A stretch of 64,000 nt of DNA, taken from NCBI GenBank assembly GCA_963704995.1, contig CAVPIM010000017.1:744001-808000 (forward strand). The letters are read 5' to 3'. Shown piece by piece: positions 16,041-24,134 of the stretch. The notes beneath the pieces were generated by a model that was not told where the DNA came from, searched no databases, and was given only the letters and a program-made list of their open reading frames with translations. Position 1 is the stretch's first letter. The number at the start of each line of letters is the position of its first letter. A program made the position numbers and the translations under genes. This stretch comes from RYN-230 sp963704995 (lineage in GTDB: Bacteria; Actinomycetota; Actinomycetes; Streptosporangiales; Streptosporangiaceae).

Positions 16041-16685
16041 CTAACGACGGGTGAACGTGATGTGGGTGACGCCGCTGGGGGAGCTCACCGACTCGATGGC
16101 GAAGCCCTCCTCCAGGCCCTCCAGTCCGTCCCAGACGGACTCCCCGCGGCCCAGCAGGATCGGCACGACCGCGACGTGCATGTGGTCGACCAGGCCGGCC
16201 GCGAGGAACTGGTGGACGGTGGCCGGGCCGCCGCCGATGCGGACGTCGAGACCACCCGCGGCCTCCCTGGCCGCCGCGAGCGCCTGCTCCGGGCTGGCGT
16301 CGATGAAGTGGAAGGTGGTGCCGCCCTTCATCTCGACCGGGGGCCTGACGTGATGGGTGAGCACGAAAACGGGGGTATGGAACGGCGGCTCCTCTCCCCA
16401 CCAGCCCTTCCACTCCTCATCGGTCCATGGCCCGCGCTGGGGGCCGAACTTGTTGCGTCCCATGATCTCTGCGCCGATGCCCGGCCCCCAGCTGCTCGCG
16501 AAGGCGTCGTCGATGCCGGTGCTCCCGCCTGGCTGGCCCTGCATGACGTGAAATGAACGGGTGCCGGTGAACCATTGCACCAGCCGGTGGCCGGCATGCC
16601 CGAAGGGTGCCTCCAGGCTCTGGTCAGCACCAGCGCCGAAGCCATCAAGCGAGACGGACATGTTGTGAACACGAACAAGTGACAT
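16041..16685 (-). CDS. Dihydrofolate reductase/RibD C-terminal family protein
   Basis: 214 residues from ATG 16685. The N-terminus (MSLVRVHNMSVSLDGFGAG) and the central IMGRNKFGP, HTPVFVLTHH, GLDVRIGGGPATVHQFLAAGLVDHMHVAVVPILLGRGESVW block are standard for the RibD_C/dihydrofolate-reductase-like family of actinobacteria. These proteins bind NADPH; most have no assigned substrate and are not the housekeeping FolA or RibD. Monocistronic, inside the segment bounded by the 750-bp direct repeats. Confidence 0.88.
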   Translation of the reverse strand: MSLVRVHNMSVSLDGFGAGADQSLEAPFGHAGHRLVQWFTGTRSFHVMQGQPGGSTGIDDAFASSWGPGIGAEIMGRNKFGPQRGPWTDEEWKGWWGEEPPFHTPVFVLTHHVRPPVEMKGGTTFHFIDASPEQALAAAREAAGGLDVRIGGGPATVHQFLAAGLVDHMHVAVVPILLGRGESVWDGLEGLEEGFAIESVSSPSGVTHITFTRR

Positions 16686-16861
16686 GACGGGAGACCTCTC
16701 TGGCCGAAGCTGAGTTCATCAGTGCTCATGGTGTGGTCGCAGCCAGGATCGCTTGCTCGACATCTGAGCACCCATGGGAACCTGAGCACCGGCGAACGGC
16801 AGGCACTCATACAGGGCAGCGAACTGTTTGACGTGCGTTAGCGAGAGGCTACGCGTAGCGG

Positions 16862-17009
16862 TCAGGGGTAGTTCCTGGACGCGCGATGCAGAGCCTGGGC
16901 GGCCAGCTTGTCGAGCTCGGCCCGCACCTGCGCCTTCTCGGGGACGCCAAGGTCGGCGTAGAGCGCCAGAGCGCGTTCCCAGTACCGTGCCGCCCCGGTT
17001 ACCGCGGCC
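16862..17009 (-). pseudogene. C-terminal remnant of a TPR-containing regulator
   Basis: The minus strand reads AAVTGAARYWERALALYADLG, then VPEKAQVRAELDKLAAQALH, and stops at TGA 16862-16864. This is the usual C-terminus of AfsR/NB-ARC-type TPR regulators. A TAG lies directly upstream in frame and no further repeats are seen, so it is an orphan tail of about 45 codons. Confidence 0.5.
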
Positions 17010-17122
17010 TACAAGGCAAAACACGCACCCGCGGCCGTGCCGAACGCAACGCCTTGGCAGCTCCCGTCCGGTGCCACCCAAAGCGCAGGCGGCCAGGAAG
17101 GCCAGGAAACGGCCATCTGATC

Positions 17123-17899
17123 TCAGCTCCTTCCGTTATCCGAGCCGGGGGTGGGCGGCAGCGGGCGCAGGTGATGTTCCGGCACTGCCCGCTTCGAGTC
17201 GTCGCGTGCCAGTTCTGCTGGTGGGTCGCGGAACGCTTCGCCGACTGCGCCCGGCGGCTGCGGGTGCTCGCGTGCCGTGGATCGCGATTCCTGCTTGCCC
17301 GGGATGGTCGCGAGCGACCGCCGAGCCTTGTACCGGCGGTGATGCCGCACCCCCAGCACGACGCACAAGACACCGACAACGACCCCTCCGACGAGCATGC
17401 CCACGCTGACCCAGTCGTGGTGGCCGGAGGAAACCCTGCCCGCGCCATAGGCGGCCGGTCCGACCGACAGCACGAACGCGGCCCCGGCGAAGAAGTTCCA
17501 GATCGCGAACTGGCCGAACTTCATCCTCAGCGCGCCTGACACCAGCGCGGGCGTGAAGAAGACCGCCAAGCGCCCCCACTTCTGGTAGACGTCTTCTCCC
17601 TTAGCCATGGTTTTCTTGCGCCATTGCAGGGCGGGTCCAGGATGCTCGAGAATCCGCCGCCCCCAGTGGTCCCCGATCTTGTAACCCAGCAACCCGCCGA
17701 TCTCATTGCCCGCAGCCGCGACGATGAGGACCGCGACGATGTTGAGCTCGCCCTGGCTGGCGAATACGGCGGCGGTGCCGATCGCGACGGTCCCGATAAA
17801 CGGGACACCCATGTACCCGGCCGCAGTGGCGGCCAAGAGGGCCACGTAGGCCCAGGCGCCGAGGCTTTGTCCCTGGCTAGCGGCGGCGAGCGCGTGCAT
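17123..17899 (-). CDS. DedA-like (SNARE-associated) membrane protein
   Basis: 258 residues from ATG 17899. Several membrane helices; the central GNEIGGLLGYKIGDHWGRRILEH and the FGRFTP-like segment GRLAVFFTPALVSGALRMKFGQFAIWNFFAGAAF correspond to DedA/VTT family landmarks, although the canonical FxR motif is modified. A long basic, Pro-rich cytoplasmic tail follows the last helix. DedA proteins act in membrane homeostasis as lipid scramblases or flippases of undecaprenyl phosphate. Stands alone. Confidence 0.78.
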   Translation of the reverse strand: MHALAAASQGQSLGAWAYVALLAATAAGYMGVPFIGTVAIGTAAVFASQGELNIVAVLIVAAAGNEIGGLLGYKIGDHWGRRILEHPGPALQWRKKTMAKGEDVYQKWGRLAVFFTPALVSGALRMKFGQFAIWNFFAGAAFVLSVGPAAYGAGRVSSGHHDWVSVGMLVGGVVVGVLCVVLGVRHHRRYKARRSLATIPGKQESRSTAREHPQPPGAVGEAFRDPPAELARDDSKRAVPEHHLRPLPPTPGSDNGRS

Positions 17900-18346
17900 G
17901 CTTGTCCCTGCCCATGGCGCCGCCCTGCCCGGAAGGCATGGCGTGCGGCCGCGCCTGGTTCATTAGCCCTCGTTCTCGGTTACCTGCCCTGCTCCCGCGA
18001 GAACCAGCGGGCGTTTCGGGATCCATGGCACGGCCTCTCAGCTAGCGGCATCGTCCGGTGCGTCCGGCGGCGATCGGGCCTCACAGAGCTGCACCGAAAC
18101 CATGGGGACCTGACCGCGCTCGGCAGGCCCTGGTCAGCGGCTTGTGTCAAGTGTCGGCCGTTCGCCAGCCCGGCATCTCACCCCTTGGCGGATGAGATTT
18201 CGCAACGGGGTTCGGGGCCGCCGACGTCCTCGAAGTCGCTGGCGATCGAGCCGCTGATCAAGCTGGGGAACACCCGACCCGAATGGCATGGGGACCGGCC
18301 TGTCGCTGGGCTTAGGGTGTGGCGTTCGTCACGGGGCCGGACTGGC
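17900..18346. other. No convincing gene
   Basis: About 450 bp between the DedA-like gene and a small acidic protein. Open frames on both strands exist but give no recognisable domain and poor composition. Probably decayed sequence. Confidence 0.45.
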
Positions 18347-18655
18347 TCAGCGCGTGTCCTCCTGGCCGGCCTGGTGCCCCTCGCTGGCCTGGCGCTCCTG
18401 GCTGGCCTCGTGTTCAGCCAGGGCCGCCCCACGCTCATCCGCCGGGGCGCCGATATCCCAGGCCGAGCCTTCGACGGCGGGCAGGCCACCGATGATCGGG
18501 ACGACCGATCCGTCCTCCCCGGCCACCTCACCCGTTTCCATCAGATATCCCGGGTCATCGGCAGGCTCGGGAGCCGGCTGCTCCTCCTCATGGGCCACCT
18601 CCCCCGGCTCGGGCGGCGTTGAGTCGGGCGGGTAGTTCTCGGTCACCTCGGCCAT
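18347..18655 (-). CDS. Small acidic, probably disordered protein
   Basis: 102 residues (MAEVTENYPPDSTPPEPGEV to GHQAGQEDTR), rich in Glu, Pro and Asp, without hydrophobic segments. Composition is protein-like and unlike the Arg/Gly/Pro antisense shadows, which is the only support. The start is ambiguous: a GAGGGAG sequence touches ATG 18655, and a TTG at 18667 is in frame. Function unknown. Confidence 0.4.
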   Translation of the reverse strand: MAEVTENYPPDSTPPEPGEVAHEEEQPAPEPADDPGYLMETGEVAGEDGSVVPIIGGLPAVEGSAWDIGAPADERGAALAEHEASQERQASEGHQAGQEDTR

Positions 18656-18823
18656 CTCCCTCAGCAAGCACAGTCACGGTCGGGCGCAGGAGCGCTGTGG
18701 CTAGCGTGCCCGAAGGGACAAGACCAGACCAACTCGGGTGGTCAGGCACCCAGTCGGACTGCCCTCCGGCGACGGTACCTAAGCGGCCGGCCGGGGCAGC
18801 ACCCGGGGCGGGAGGGACTGACG

Positions 18824-18960
18824 GTGGATGCTTCGGCACGCGGGCAGCGGATCGCGCGGGCACGCCTCCGCCGCGGCCTGTCCCAGGCAGCGCTGGCCGG
18901 GTTAGCTGGCCGGCCGGAAAGCTGGCTGTCCCAGGTCGAGCGCGGCCGCGCCTGGCCTGC
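18824..18960 (+). pseudogene. XRE helix-turn-helix N-terminal fragment
   Basis: GTG 18824, preceded by GGGAGGG, reads VDASARGQRIARARLRRGLS, then QAALAGLAGRPESWLSQVERGR, a complete XRE HTH. After this residue the frame becomes nonsense, and the DNA beyond matches, on the opposite strand, a piece of a thioredoxin-like gene. It looks like a truncated regulator joined to foreign sequence. Confidence 0.55.
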
Positions 18961-18966
18961 CGGGCC

Positions 18967-19087
18967 TGATCCGGCGGGAGGACATGCCCGGCGGCTGCCC
19001 CGGCTCGGCGAACGGGTCCACCCCGTCGATCAGCAACGTGGGCGAGCCGGGCATACGCCACCGGGCTGCCTCGGCCCGTCGGAGATC
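18967..19087 (-). pseudogene. Thioredoxin-like/alkylmercury-lyase-like protein fragment
   Basis: The minus strand encodes RMPGSPTLLIDGVDPFAEPG, then QPPGMSSRRI, resembling the substrate-binding end of small thioredoxin-fold proteins (GSPTxLIDGxDPF, usually followed by CRLY). No CxxC half is found upstream, and the terminal Cys is replaced by Ser. Remnant only. Confidence 0.45.
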
Positions 19088-19217
19088 ACCTGGTGCGACA
19101 CCGAGACACCCGCCCGGCCGCCAGGACAGCCGCAAGCCGGTACTTCAGGACAGGCGCATTCGGGCAACCCGGCACGGCCAGACGGTCAGCTGCATCCACC
19201 CAGCTCCTGTCGCCCGG

Positions 19218-19517
19218 CTACCAGGGCAAGTGACGGTTGAGCCACTGCAGCGCAGGCCCGATCACCGGGCGCTGATGCCAGCCGCGCGCCATGACTTGCC
19301 CGCGAACCGACTCAGCGGCACCGCGCAGCGTTTGCCGCATCACCGTGGCTTGATGGTCCCGGGCCCGCCGCCGCAGAAAATGGACACAGCTGATGCAGAT
19401 GCCTACCTCGGGATGGTTACCGAGGTGGACCAGCGTGTCCTCCGACCTGGGCTGGCCGCAGCACCAGCACCTGCTCTGGCCTGCCTGGTCTGTCGCTGTC
19501 TGAGTCTCAGCGCTCAT
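19218..19517 (-). CDS. Conserved small protein with CxxC-CxxC zinc site
   Basis: 99 residues from ATG 19517. Two CxxC pairs (CWCC in SRCWCCGQPRSED and CISC in VGICISCVHFLRRRARD) form a probable zinc ribbon, followed by a helical, basic half ending in QRPVIGPALQWLNRHLPW. This looks like a family recurrent in actinomycetes without known function. It is the only apparently intact gene between 18660 and 19690. Confidence 0.65.
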   Translation of the reverse strand: MSAETQTATDQAGQSRCWCCGQPRSEDTLVHLGNHPEVGICISCVHFLRRRARDHQATVMRQTLRGAAESVRGQVMARGWHQRPVIGPALQWLNRHLPW

Positions 19518-19687
19518 GACGGCTCCCGTCTGCTAACAGCGAGTGTAGGCGCCCGGCCGTAGGCGGCGGCGGGCCTCCCGGTTGAGCCGCGCGACGCCGG
19601 ACAGGCCGCGGGCGGTCAGCCGGGTGGGCTGAAGCTCCAGGTGATCGGAGAGGCCGCCGGCAGGCGGGCATCGGTGGTGGATGGCAG

Positions 19688-20445
19688 CCGAATAATCCGG
19701 TGCGTTGCCCGGTGGCATGCAAATACGATGCTGCGGTGCCTGAACCAAGTGCAGGCCTTCCGCCCATTCCCGACCTGCCCTGGGAGTCGCTGTCTCATCG
19801 CCAGGTCCTGGCCAAGCTGGCGAGAGCGGGGTGGGTGCCATGCGGGGTGGGCGACTGGGCGGTGGCGCTGCGGTCCCCGGCGGGAACCCTCGTCGCGCGG
19901 GTATGCCCGTTTGACCCGGCATATTGGGCGTTCGTGGACCTGTGCCGCGAGTGTGCCGGCAATCGATGGCTGCCGAGGATCGAGCTGGCGGCCGGCCTTG
20001 AAGGTGGCGGTTCGGTGGTCTTCCTGGAGTTCGTCGTCCCGGTGGACCATCCGGTCGATAAGCAGTTCGCCGAGCAGTGGCGGGCCAGGGCAGACGATCC
20101 GGAGTTCGCAGAGGTAAGCCGGGCAGCGCGGCGGATCCACGCGGAGTACCAGAAGTGGACGCCCTGGTGGGGCAGGTGCGACCTGGACGACGAGCACATC
20201 TACAGCGCCGCCGGCCGACCGGTGTTGCTTGACGTGTTCTGCATGGCTGGGTCGGACCTGTACCAGGCGATCCTGGATGACGTCGCCGCAGTGCACCGCC
20301 AGATTCCGCGCGAGCGGATGCGCTACGCACTGGAAATCCCGTATATCGCCCGGGAGAGCAGCACCGCCGAGATTCTTGCCCTCAAGAAGGCCTGGGCCCG
20401 CGGCGCCGAATGAGCGCGTGAGGCCGGGCCAAGAAGCCGGGCCGT
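19688..20445. repeat. Long direct repeat, copy 2
   Basis: Partner of 15208-15965 in the same orientation, about 4.5 kb downstream. Contains the intact copy of the duplicated gene. Confidence 0.85.
19736..20413 (+). CDS. Protein of unknown function, intact copy of a duplicated gene
   Basis: 225 residues from GTG 19736 (VPEPSAGLPPIPDLPWESLS). The N-terminal third looks like a beta-sheet lobe (WVPCGVGDWAVALRSPAG, then LVARVCPFDPAYWAFVDLC). The middle has LEFVVPVDHPVDKQFAEQW and the C-terminal part is helical and charged. It has a loose resemblance to small kinase-fold proteins, but no HxD/DFG-type catalytic motif is visible, so no function is claimed. The copy at 15258 differs by scattered substitutions and one frameshifting base. 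No partner gene is shared by the two copies. Confidence 0.7.
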   Translation: MPEPSAGLPPIPDLPWESLSHRQVLAKLARAGWVPCGVGDWAVALRSPAGTLVARVCPFDPAYWAFVDLCRECAGNRWLPRIELAAGLEGGGSVVFLEFVVPVDHPVDKQFAEQWRARADDPEFAEVSRAARRIHAEYQKWTPWWGRCDLDDEHIYSAAGRPVLLDVFCMAGSDLYQAILDDVAAVHRQIPRERMRYALEIPYIARESSTAEILALKKAWARGAE

Positions 20446-20534
20446 GGCCACGGCGCGATGCCGGCGCAACTCGCTGAAGCAGCGTCGCGCAGCAGTACGG
20501 TGTGGGCGTCCTGGCCTGGGGCCGCTCGTTCAGC

Positions 20535-20864
20535 CTAAGCGGGCTCGTACCGCTCGCCGAGAGCCTTGGCGACCTCAGCCATGAACGGCGGTGAACAGGA
20601 GCCCATCTCTTTGACCTCGCCAAAGTTGTCGAAGAACCACAGCGGGCCGGCCTCCGTCGTCTCGCCGGGAGACAGCGCCTGGTCAAAGACGGCTATCGCT
20701 CCGGCCTCGCTGATCCAGGCGGTCTGACCGGCGTCGTCGGCAACCTGCCAGCCCTCAAGGATCAGCCGGCCACCGCTGCCGTAGATGCGGATCTCCCGGG
20801 CCGTGGCGCCTTCACCGCTGACCACGACGCGCTCGTACTCGTGGATCTTGTTGTCATCGCCCAT
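20535..20864 (-). CDS. Small conserved-looking hypothetical protein
   Basis: 109 residues from ATG 20864 (MGDDNKIHEYERVVVSGEGA). The first half is beta-rich (REIRIYGSGGRLILEGWQV), the second includes WFFDNFGEVKEMGSCSPPF and a C-terminal helix. Composition is protein-like, with Tyr, Phe and Trp. No domain recognised. Confidence 0.6.
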   Translation of the reverse strand: MGDDNKIHEYERVVVSGEGATAREIRIYGSGGRLILEGWQVADDAGQTAWISEAGAIAVFDQALSPGETTEAGPLWFFDNFGEVKEMGSCSPPFMAEVAKALGERYEPA

Positions 20865-21105
20865 TCTGGGAACCTTCTTCCCTGGCGGCCGTCATCTTGC
20901 CGGCTGGGTAGGGTGCCGCGGTCCGGCCGCGAATTCACGCGGAGCTACCCCAGGCATCCTGCCCAGCCCAACCCGGCGTCTCACCTCGGATGCGAGACGA
21001 TCCCGGCGGCTAACGAGACGACACCGTCGCCATCTCGGCGTCGCGTGGGACGTGGACTAGCCAGGTGGTGGCGGTAGCGGGAACGAGGCCGCGAAGGCGG
21101 CTGTC

Positions 21106-22128
21106 TCAGGCGGCGGAGCGCTCGCTGAGCGGGCGGCGGCGCAGTTCGGTCTTCTGGATCGCCGGCGGCACGTATGCCTGGTCGAGGGGGCCGATGTCGG
21201 TTCCGGGCGGGACGATCTCATCGATCCGGTCGAGGACATCGTCGGAAAGGACGATGTCCACCCCTGCGAGAAGGTCGTCGAGTTGGGCCATGGTGCGGGC
21301 ACCGAGCAGCGCGCTGGTGACCCCCGGGTGCGAGATCGCGAACGCCATCGCGAGGTGGGGCATCGACAGCCCCGCTTCTTCGGCGAGCGGGATCAACCGC
21401 TCCACCGCGTCCAGGCGCCGCTCATCACTGAACGCCGTGAAGAATTTCGCGCGAGTGACGTCGTTGTCCTGCCCGCGGCGGACCCGGCCGGTGAGCATGC
21501 CCTGACCGAGTGGTCCCCAGGCAAGAATGCCCATGCCGTACTGCTGCGCGACCGGAAGGACCTCACGCTCGATGCTGCGGTTCAGGATCGAGTATGGCGG
21601 CTGCTCGGTACGGAACCGCTCCAGGCCGCGCCGCTCGGCGACCCAGTGCGCTTCCACGAGGTTCGAGGCCGGCATCGTCGAGGTTCCGAAGGCGCGGATC
21701 TTGCCACTGTGCACGAGGTCGGTCAGCGCGGAGAGCGTCTCCTCGACATCGGTGTCGGGATCGGGGCGGTGGATCTGGTACACGTCGATGTGGTCGGTCT
21801 GCAGTCGCTGCAGCGAGTTCTCCACCGCCGTGATGATCCATCGCCGGGAGGCACCCTGCTGGTTCGGGTCGGTACCCATAGGACGGCCGACCTTCGTCGC
21901 GAGGACCACGTTGTCACGGCGTCCCTTCAGCGCGCGGCCGACGATCTCCTCCGAATCTCCGTAGGAGTCCGCGGTGTCGACGAGGTTGATGCCGGCGTCG
22001 AGCGCCTTGTGGATGATCCGGATCGAGTCCTCGGGGTCGGGGTTGCCGACCTGAGTGGCGAACATGAGCGCGCCGAGCGCGTAAGGGCTGACCTTGATGC
22101 CGGTCCGGCCAAGGTTCCGGTACTGCAT
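21106..22128 (-). CDS. Aldo/keto reductase
   Basis: 340 residues from ATG 22128 (MQYRNLGRTGIKVSPYALG). NADPH-dependent (alpha/beta)8 oxidoreductase of carbonyl compounds. The catalytic tetrad is visible: Asp/Tyr in DTADSYGDSEE, Lys in VLATKVGRP and His in IDVYQIHRPD. The cofactor-binding FGTSTMPASNL and C-terminal HPGVTSALLGARTMAQLDD are standard. It is divergent from a TetR gene; two operators and a good promoter lie between them, so it is very probably derepressed by the ligand of that TetR. Confidence 0.92.
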   Translation of the reverse strand: MQYRNLGRTGIKVSPYALGALMFATQVGNPDPEDSIRIIHKALDAGINLVDTADSYGDSEEIVGRALKGRRDNVVLATKVGRPMGTDPNQQGASRRWIITAVENSLQRLQTDHIDVYQIHRPDPDTDVEETLSALTDLVHSGKIRAFGTSTMPASNLVEAHWVAERRGLERFRTEQPPYSILNRSIEREVLPVAQQYGMGILAWGPLGQGMLTGRVRRGQDNDVTRAKFFTAFSDERRLDAVERLIPLAEEAGLSMPHLAMAFAISHPGVTSALLGARTMAQLDDLLAGVDIVLSDDVLDRIDEIVPPGTDIGPLDQAYVPPAIQKTELRRRPLSERSAA

Positions 22129-22192
22129 GAGGGTTCTCCAGAGGTGAGCGTGACGTGTGCAGACGCCTCCGCCGACGTACACTGGCCCCAAA

Positions 22193-22230
22193 CGGAAGCT
22201 CTTTCCGGAACTATACGGAATCCCTTTCCG
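22193..22230. promoter_or_regulatory. Twin TetR operators CGGAA-N5-TTCCG
   Basis: Perfect inverted repeats at 22193-22207 and 22216-22230, centres 23 bp apart (about two helical turns), in the divergent spacer of the aldo/keto reductase and TetR genes. Confidence 0.82.
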
Positions 22231-22238
22231 GTTAGCAA
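22210..22238 (-). promoter_or_regulatory. Promoter of the aldo/keto reductase gene
   Basis: On the minus strand TTGCTA (22238-22233), 17 nt, TATAGT (22215-22210). The -10 sits between the two operators and one operator fills the spacer, as expected for repression. Confidence 0.75.
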
Positions 22239-22249
22239 CCAGGAGGACC

Positions 22250-22861
22250 ATGGCACCCGAGTCGGTCAGGACGACGGCTCCGCCGGCCGGGCGCAGTACC
22301 GCCCCGTCCCGGCGTCAGCGCTCCGACGCACAGCGGAATGTCGCCGCCCTGGTGGAGGCCGCAAAGACCGTGTTCGCGGGCCGTGGTGTGGACGCGCCCG
22401 CGAAGGAGATCACGGATCTTGCCGGAGTGGGCGTGGGCACGCTGTACCGGCATTTCCCTCGCCGATCCGACCTCATCGTCGCCGTGTTGCAACGCGAGAT
22501 CGACGCGTGCGTCGAAGCTGCGGAAGAGCTCGGGGCCACGCTCAGCCCGTGGGAAGCGCTCATGGGCTGGATCGAGCGCTTCACGGCCTTCGTCGGCACC
22601 AAACGTGGGCTCGCCGCAGCCCTGCACTCCGGTGACCCGGCCTACGATGACCTCCCGCAGCATCTCCTGGACCGGCTCGAGCCGGCGCTCCAGACGCTCC
22701 TCGCCCGAGCGGTAGACGGCGGGTACGCGCGCAATGACGTGACGGCCCGGGAAGTCCTCATGGCCATCGCCCTCATTTGCCAGCCGGTCCGCGGCGAGCA
22801 AGCGAGCTTCAATCAGCGCATGACACAGGTGTTCATGGACGGACTAGCCAGCAGGGGTTAG
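22250..22861 (+). CDS. TetR-family transcriptional regulator
   Basis: 203 residues from ATG 22250, with AGGAGG 6-7 nt upstream. HTH: KEITDLAGVGVGTLYRHFPRRSDLIVAV at about residues 52-79. The ligand domain (WEALMGWIERFTAFVGTKRGLAAAL) matches the group in which TetR sits next to oxidoreductases. Predicted autorepressor through the twin CGGAA-N5-TTCCG sites and repressor of the divergent aldo/keto reductase. Confidence 0.9.
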   Translation: MAPESVRTTAPPAGRSTAPSRRQRSDAQRNVAALVEAAKTVFAGRGVDAPAKEITDLAGVGVGTLYRHFPRRSDLIVAVLQREIDACVEAAEELGATLSPWEALMGWIERFTAFVGTKRGLAAALHSGDPAYDDLPQHLLDRLEPALQTLLARAVDGGYARNDVTAREVLMAIALICQPVRGEQASFNQRMTQVFMDGLASRG

Positions 22862-22870
22862 ACGTAGCGC

Positions 22871-22911
22871 CCGGGCCGCCGGCGCCAGGGGACCCGGTAC
22901 CGGCGGCCCGG
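22871..22911. terminator. Bidirectional terminator
   Basis: A perfect 12-bp stem CCGGGCCGCCGG/CCGGCGGCCCGG with a 17-nt loop between the convergent TetR and SMP-30 genes. Confidence 0.75.
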
Positions 22912-22917
22912 TTGCTG

Positions 22918-23769
22918 TCACGGCCGGCCGGCGCCGGGCACCTCGACCGGCAGGGCGAGGATCTCCCCCGTGCGCGGCCCTGTGGCGAGGCGTTCGAGGT
23001 TGGCTGGCGCGCCGTCGGCCATGTGCCACTCGGCGGTGCAGACGAACAAGGTCCGCCGGTCCGGGCCGCCGAGCATCAGCGCGAACGGCGCCCGGTTCTC
23101 CTCGAGTTCGACGTGTTGCAGGACCTGGCCGCCCTCGGCGACGCGGGCGACCGAGAACCCGCCGGCCGACACCCACACCGCGCCCTCGGCGTCCATGCTG
23201 ATGCCGTCCGGCCCCAGACCCTCGGCGAAGACCCGCCGCCCCGACAGCCCGCCGTCGCCCTCGATGTCGAACGCGGTGAGCCGGCCCGCGAACGACTCGG
23301 AGATGATCAGCGTCCGGCCATCCGGGGTGATGACCATGCCGTTGGGGAACTGGATGTCGTCGGCGACCTGACGCAGTTGCCCGTCCGGCGTGATGAGCTT
23401 GATGTAGCCCGGCTCGGGCGGCGCACCAGCGGCGAAGTCGAAGTCCGCGCCGTTGACATAGGCGTTGCCGCGCACGTCCACGACGATCTCGTTCGCCCGC
23501 TGCCCGGCGTGGACGGCCATCGACCCGTCAAGCTCCTGGCGCCGGACCTTGTCGCCCGTCGTCAGCAGTCTGCCGTCGGGCAGCCAGTCGATGGAGTACC
23601 CCATCGAGTGGCTGGCCGGATCGCGGGTGAGCATGACCTCCGCCTTGCCGTCCAGGTCAACCGCCATGACCTGCCGGTCGATCCAGTTACAGAACCACAG
23701 CCGCCCCTCATGCCACCGCGGCGACTCAGGAATTCCCAGGCCACCGAGCAGGACCTTCAACTCAGGCAT
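22918..23769 (-). CDS. SMP-30/gluconolactonase/LRE family protein
   Basis: 283 residues from ATG 23769. Six-bladed beta-propeller lactonase family: start GLGIPESPRWHEGRLWFCNW with the metal-binding Glu, central DIQFPNGMVITPDGRTLIISES with the Asn ligand, and GLGPDGISMDAEGAVWVS with the catalytic-type Asp. These enzymes hydrolyse sugar or other lactones with a divalent metal. No sugar-utilisation genes adjoin it, so the substrate is open. Confidence 0.88.
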   Translation of the reverse strand: MPELKVLLGGLGIPESPRWHEGRLWFCNWIDRQVMAVDLDGKAEVMLTRDPASHSMGYSIDWLPDGRLLTTGDKVRRQELDGSMAVHAGQRANEIVVDVRGNAYVNGADFDFAAGAPPEPGYIKLITPDGQLRQVADDIQFPNGMVITPDGRTLIISESFAGRLTAFDIEGDGGLSGRRVFAEGLGPDGISMDAEGAVWVSAGGFSVARVAEGGQVLQHVELEENRAPFALMLGGPDRRTLFVCTAEWHMADGAPANLERLATGPRTGEILALPVEVPGAGRP

Positions 23770-23799
23770 GACGCTCCTCCTGTCCTTCGGCCGCCGGTC

Positions 23800-24130
23800 T
23801 CAGGCCAGCCGTCTACCTCCTACACGAACGGCCACGAGCCCGATCGACAGGGCGCCGGCGTAACCGCTTCGGAAATGGAGCGGCGCTTGCCCCGGCGGCC
23901 ACGGGAGACGCGCGCCCAGTAGCTCAGCGGGTGGATCAGGCCATGGTGCAGTGCCGCTGACGACGTGCCCCCGGCAGGAAGCTCTCGCGTGGAGCGCCGC
24001 CAGCAGACCGAAGAAGAGGGCCGCCAGGCGGCCAGCGGCACGAAGGTGGCGATCAGCTTGTCGCGCCGGCTCCATGTCGGGGAGGGCCACAGGATCAGCA
24101 TCCCGAAGCCCAGCGGGGCTAACGCGTCGG
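23800..24130 (-). pseudogene. Possible decayed membrane-protein gene
   Basis: Minus-strand pieces in different frames look like one small membrane protein: FGMLILWPSPTWSRRDKLIA, then GRLAALFFGLLAALHA, then GALSIGLVAVRVGG. No frame carries all pieces and no start is convincing. It directly follows the ABC permease gene. Confidence 0.3.
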
Positions 24131-24134
24131 TGCC

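Noticed and set aside
23820..24101. 93-codon minus ORF after the ABC permease as an intact gene
   Set aside because: Only its start looks like a membrane protein; the rest is in other frames, so it is listed only as a possible relic.
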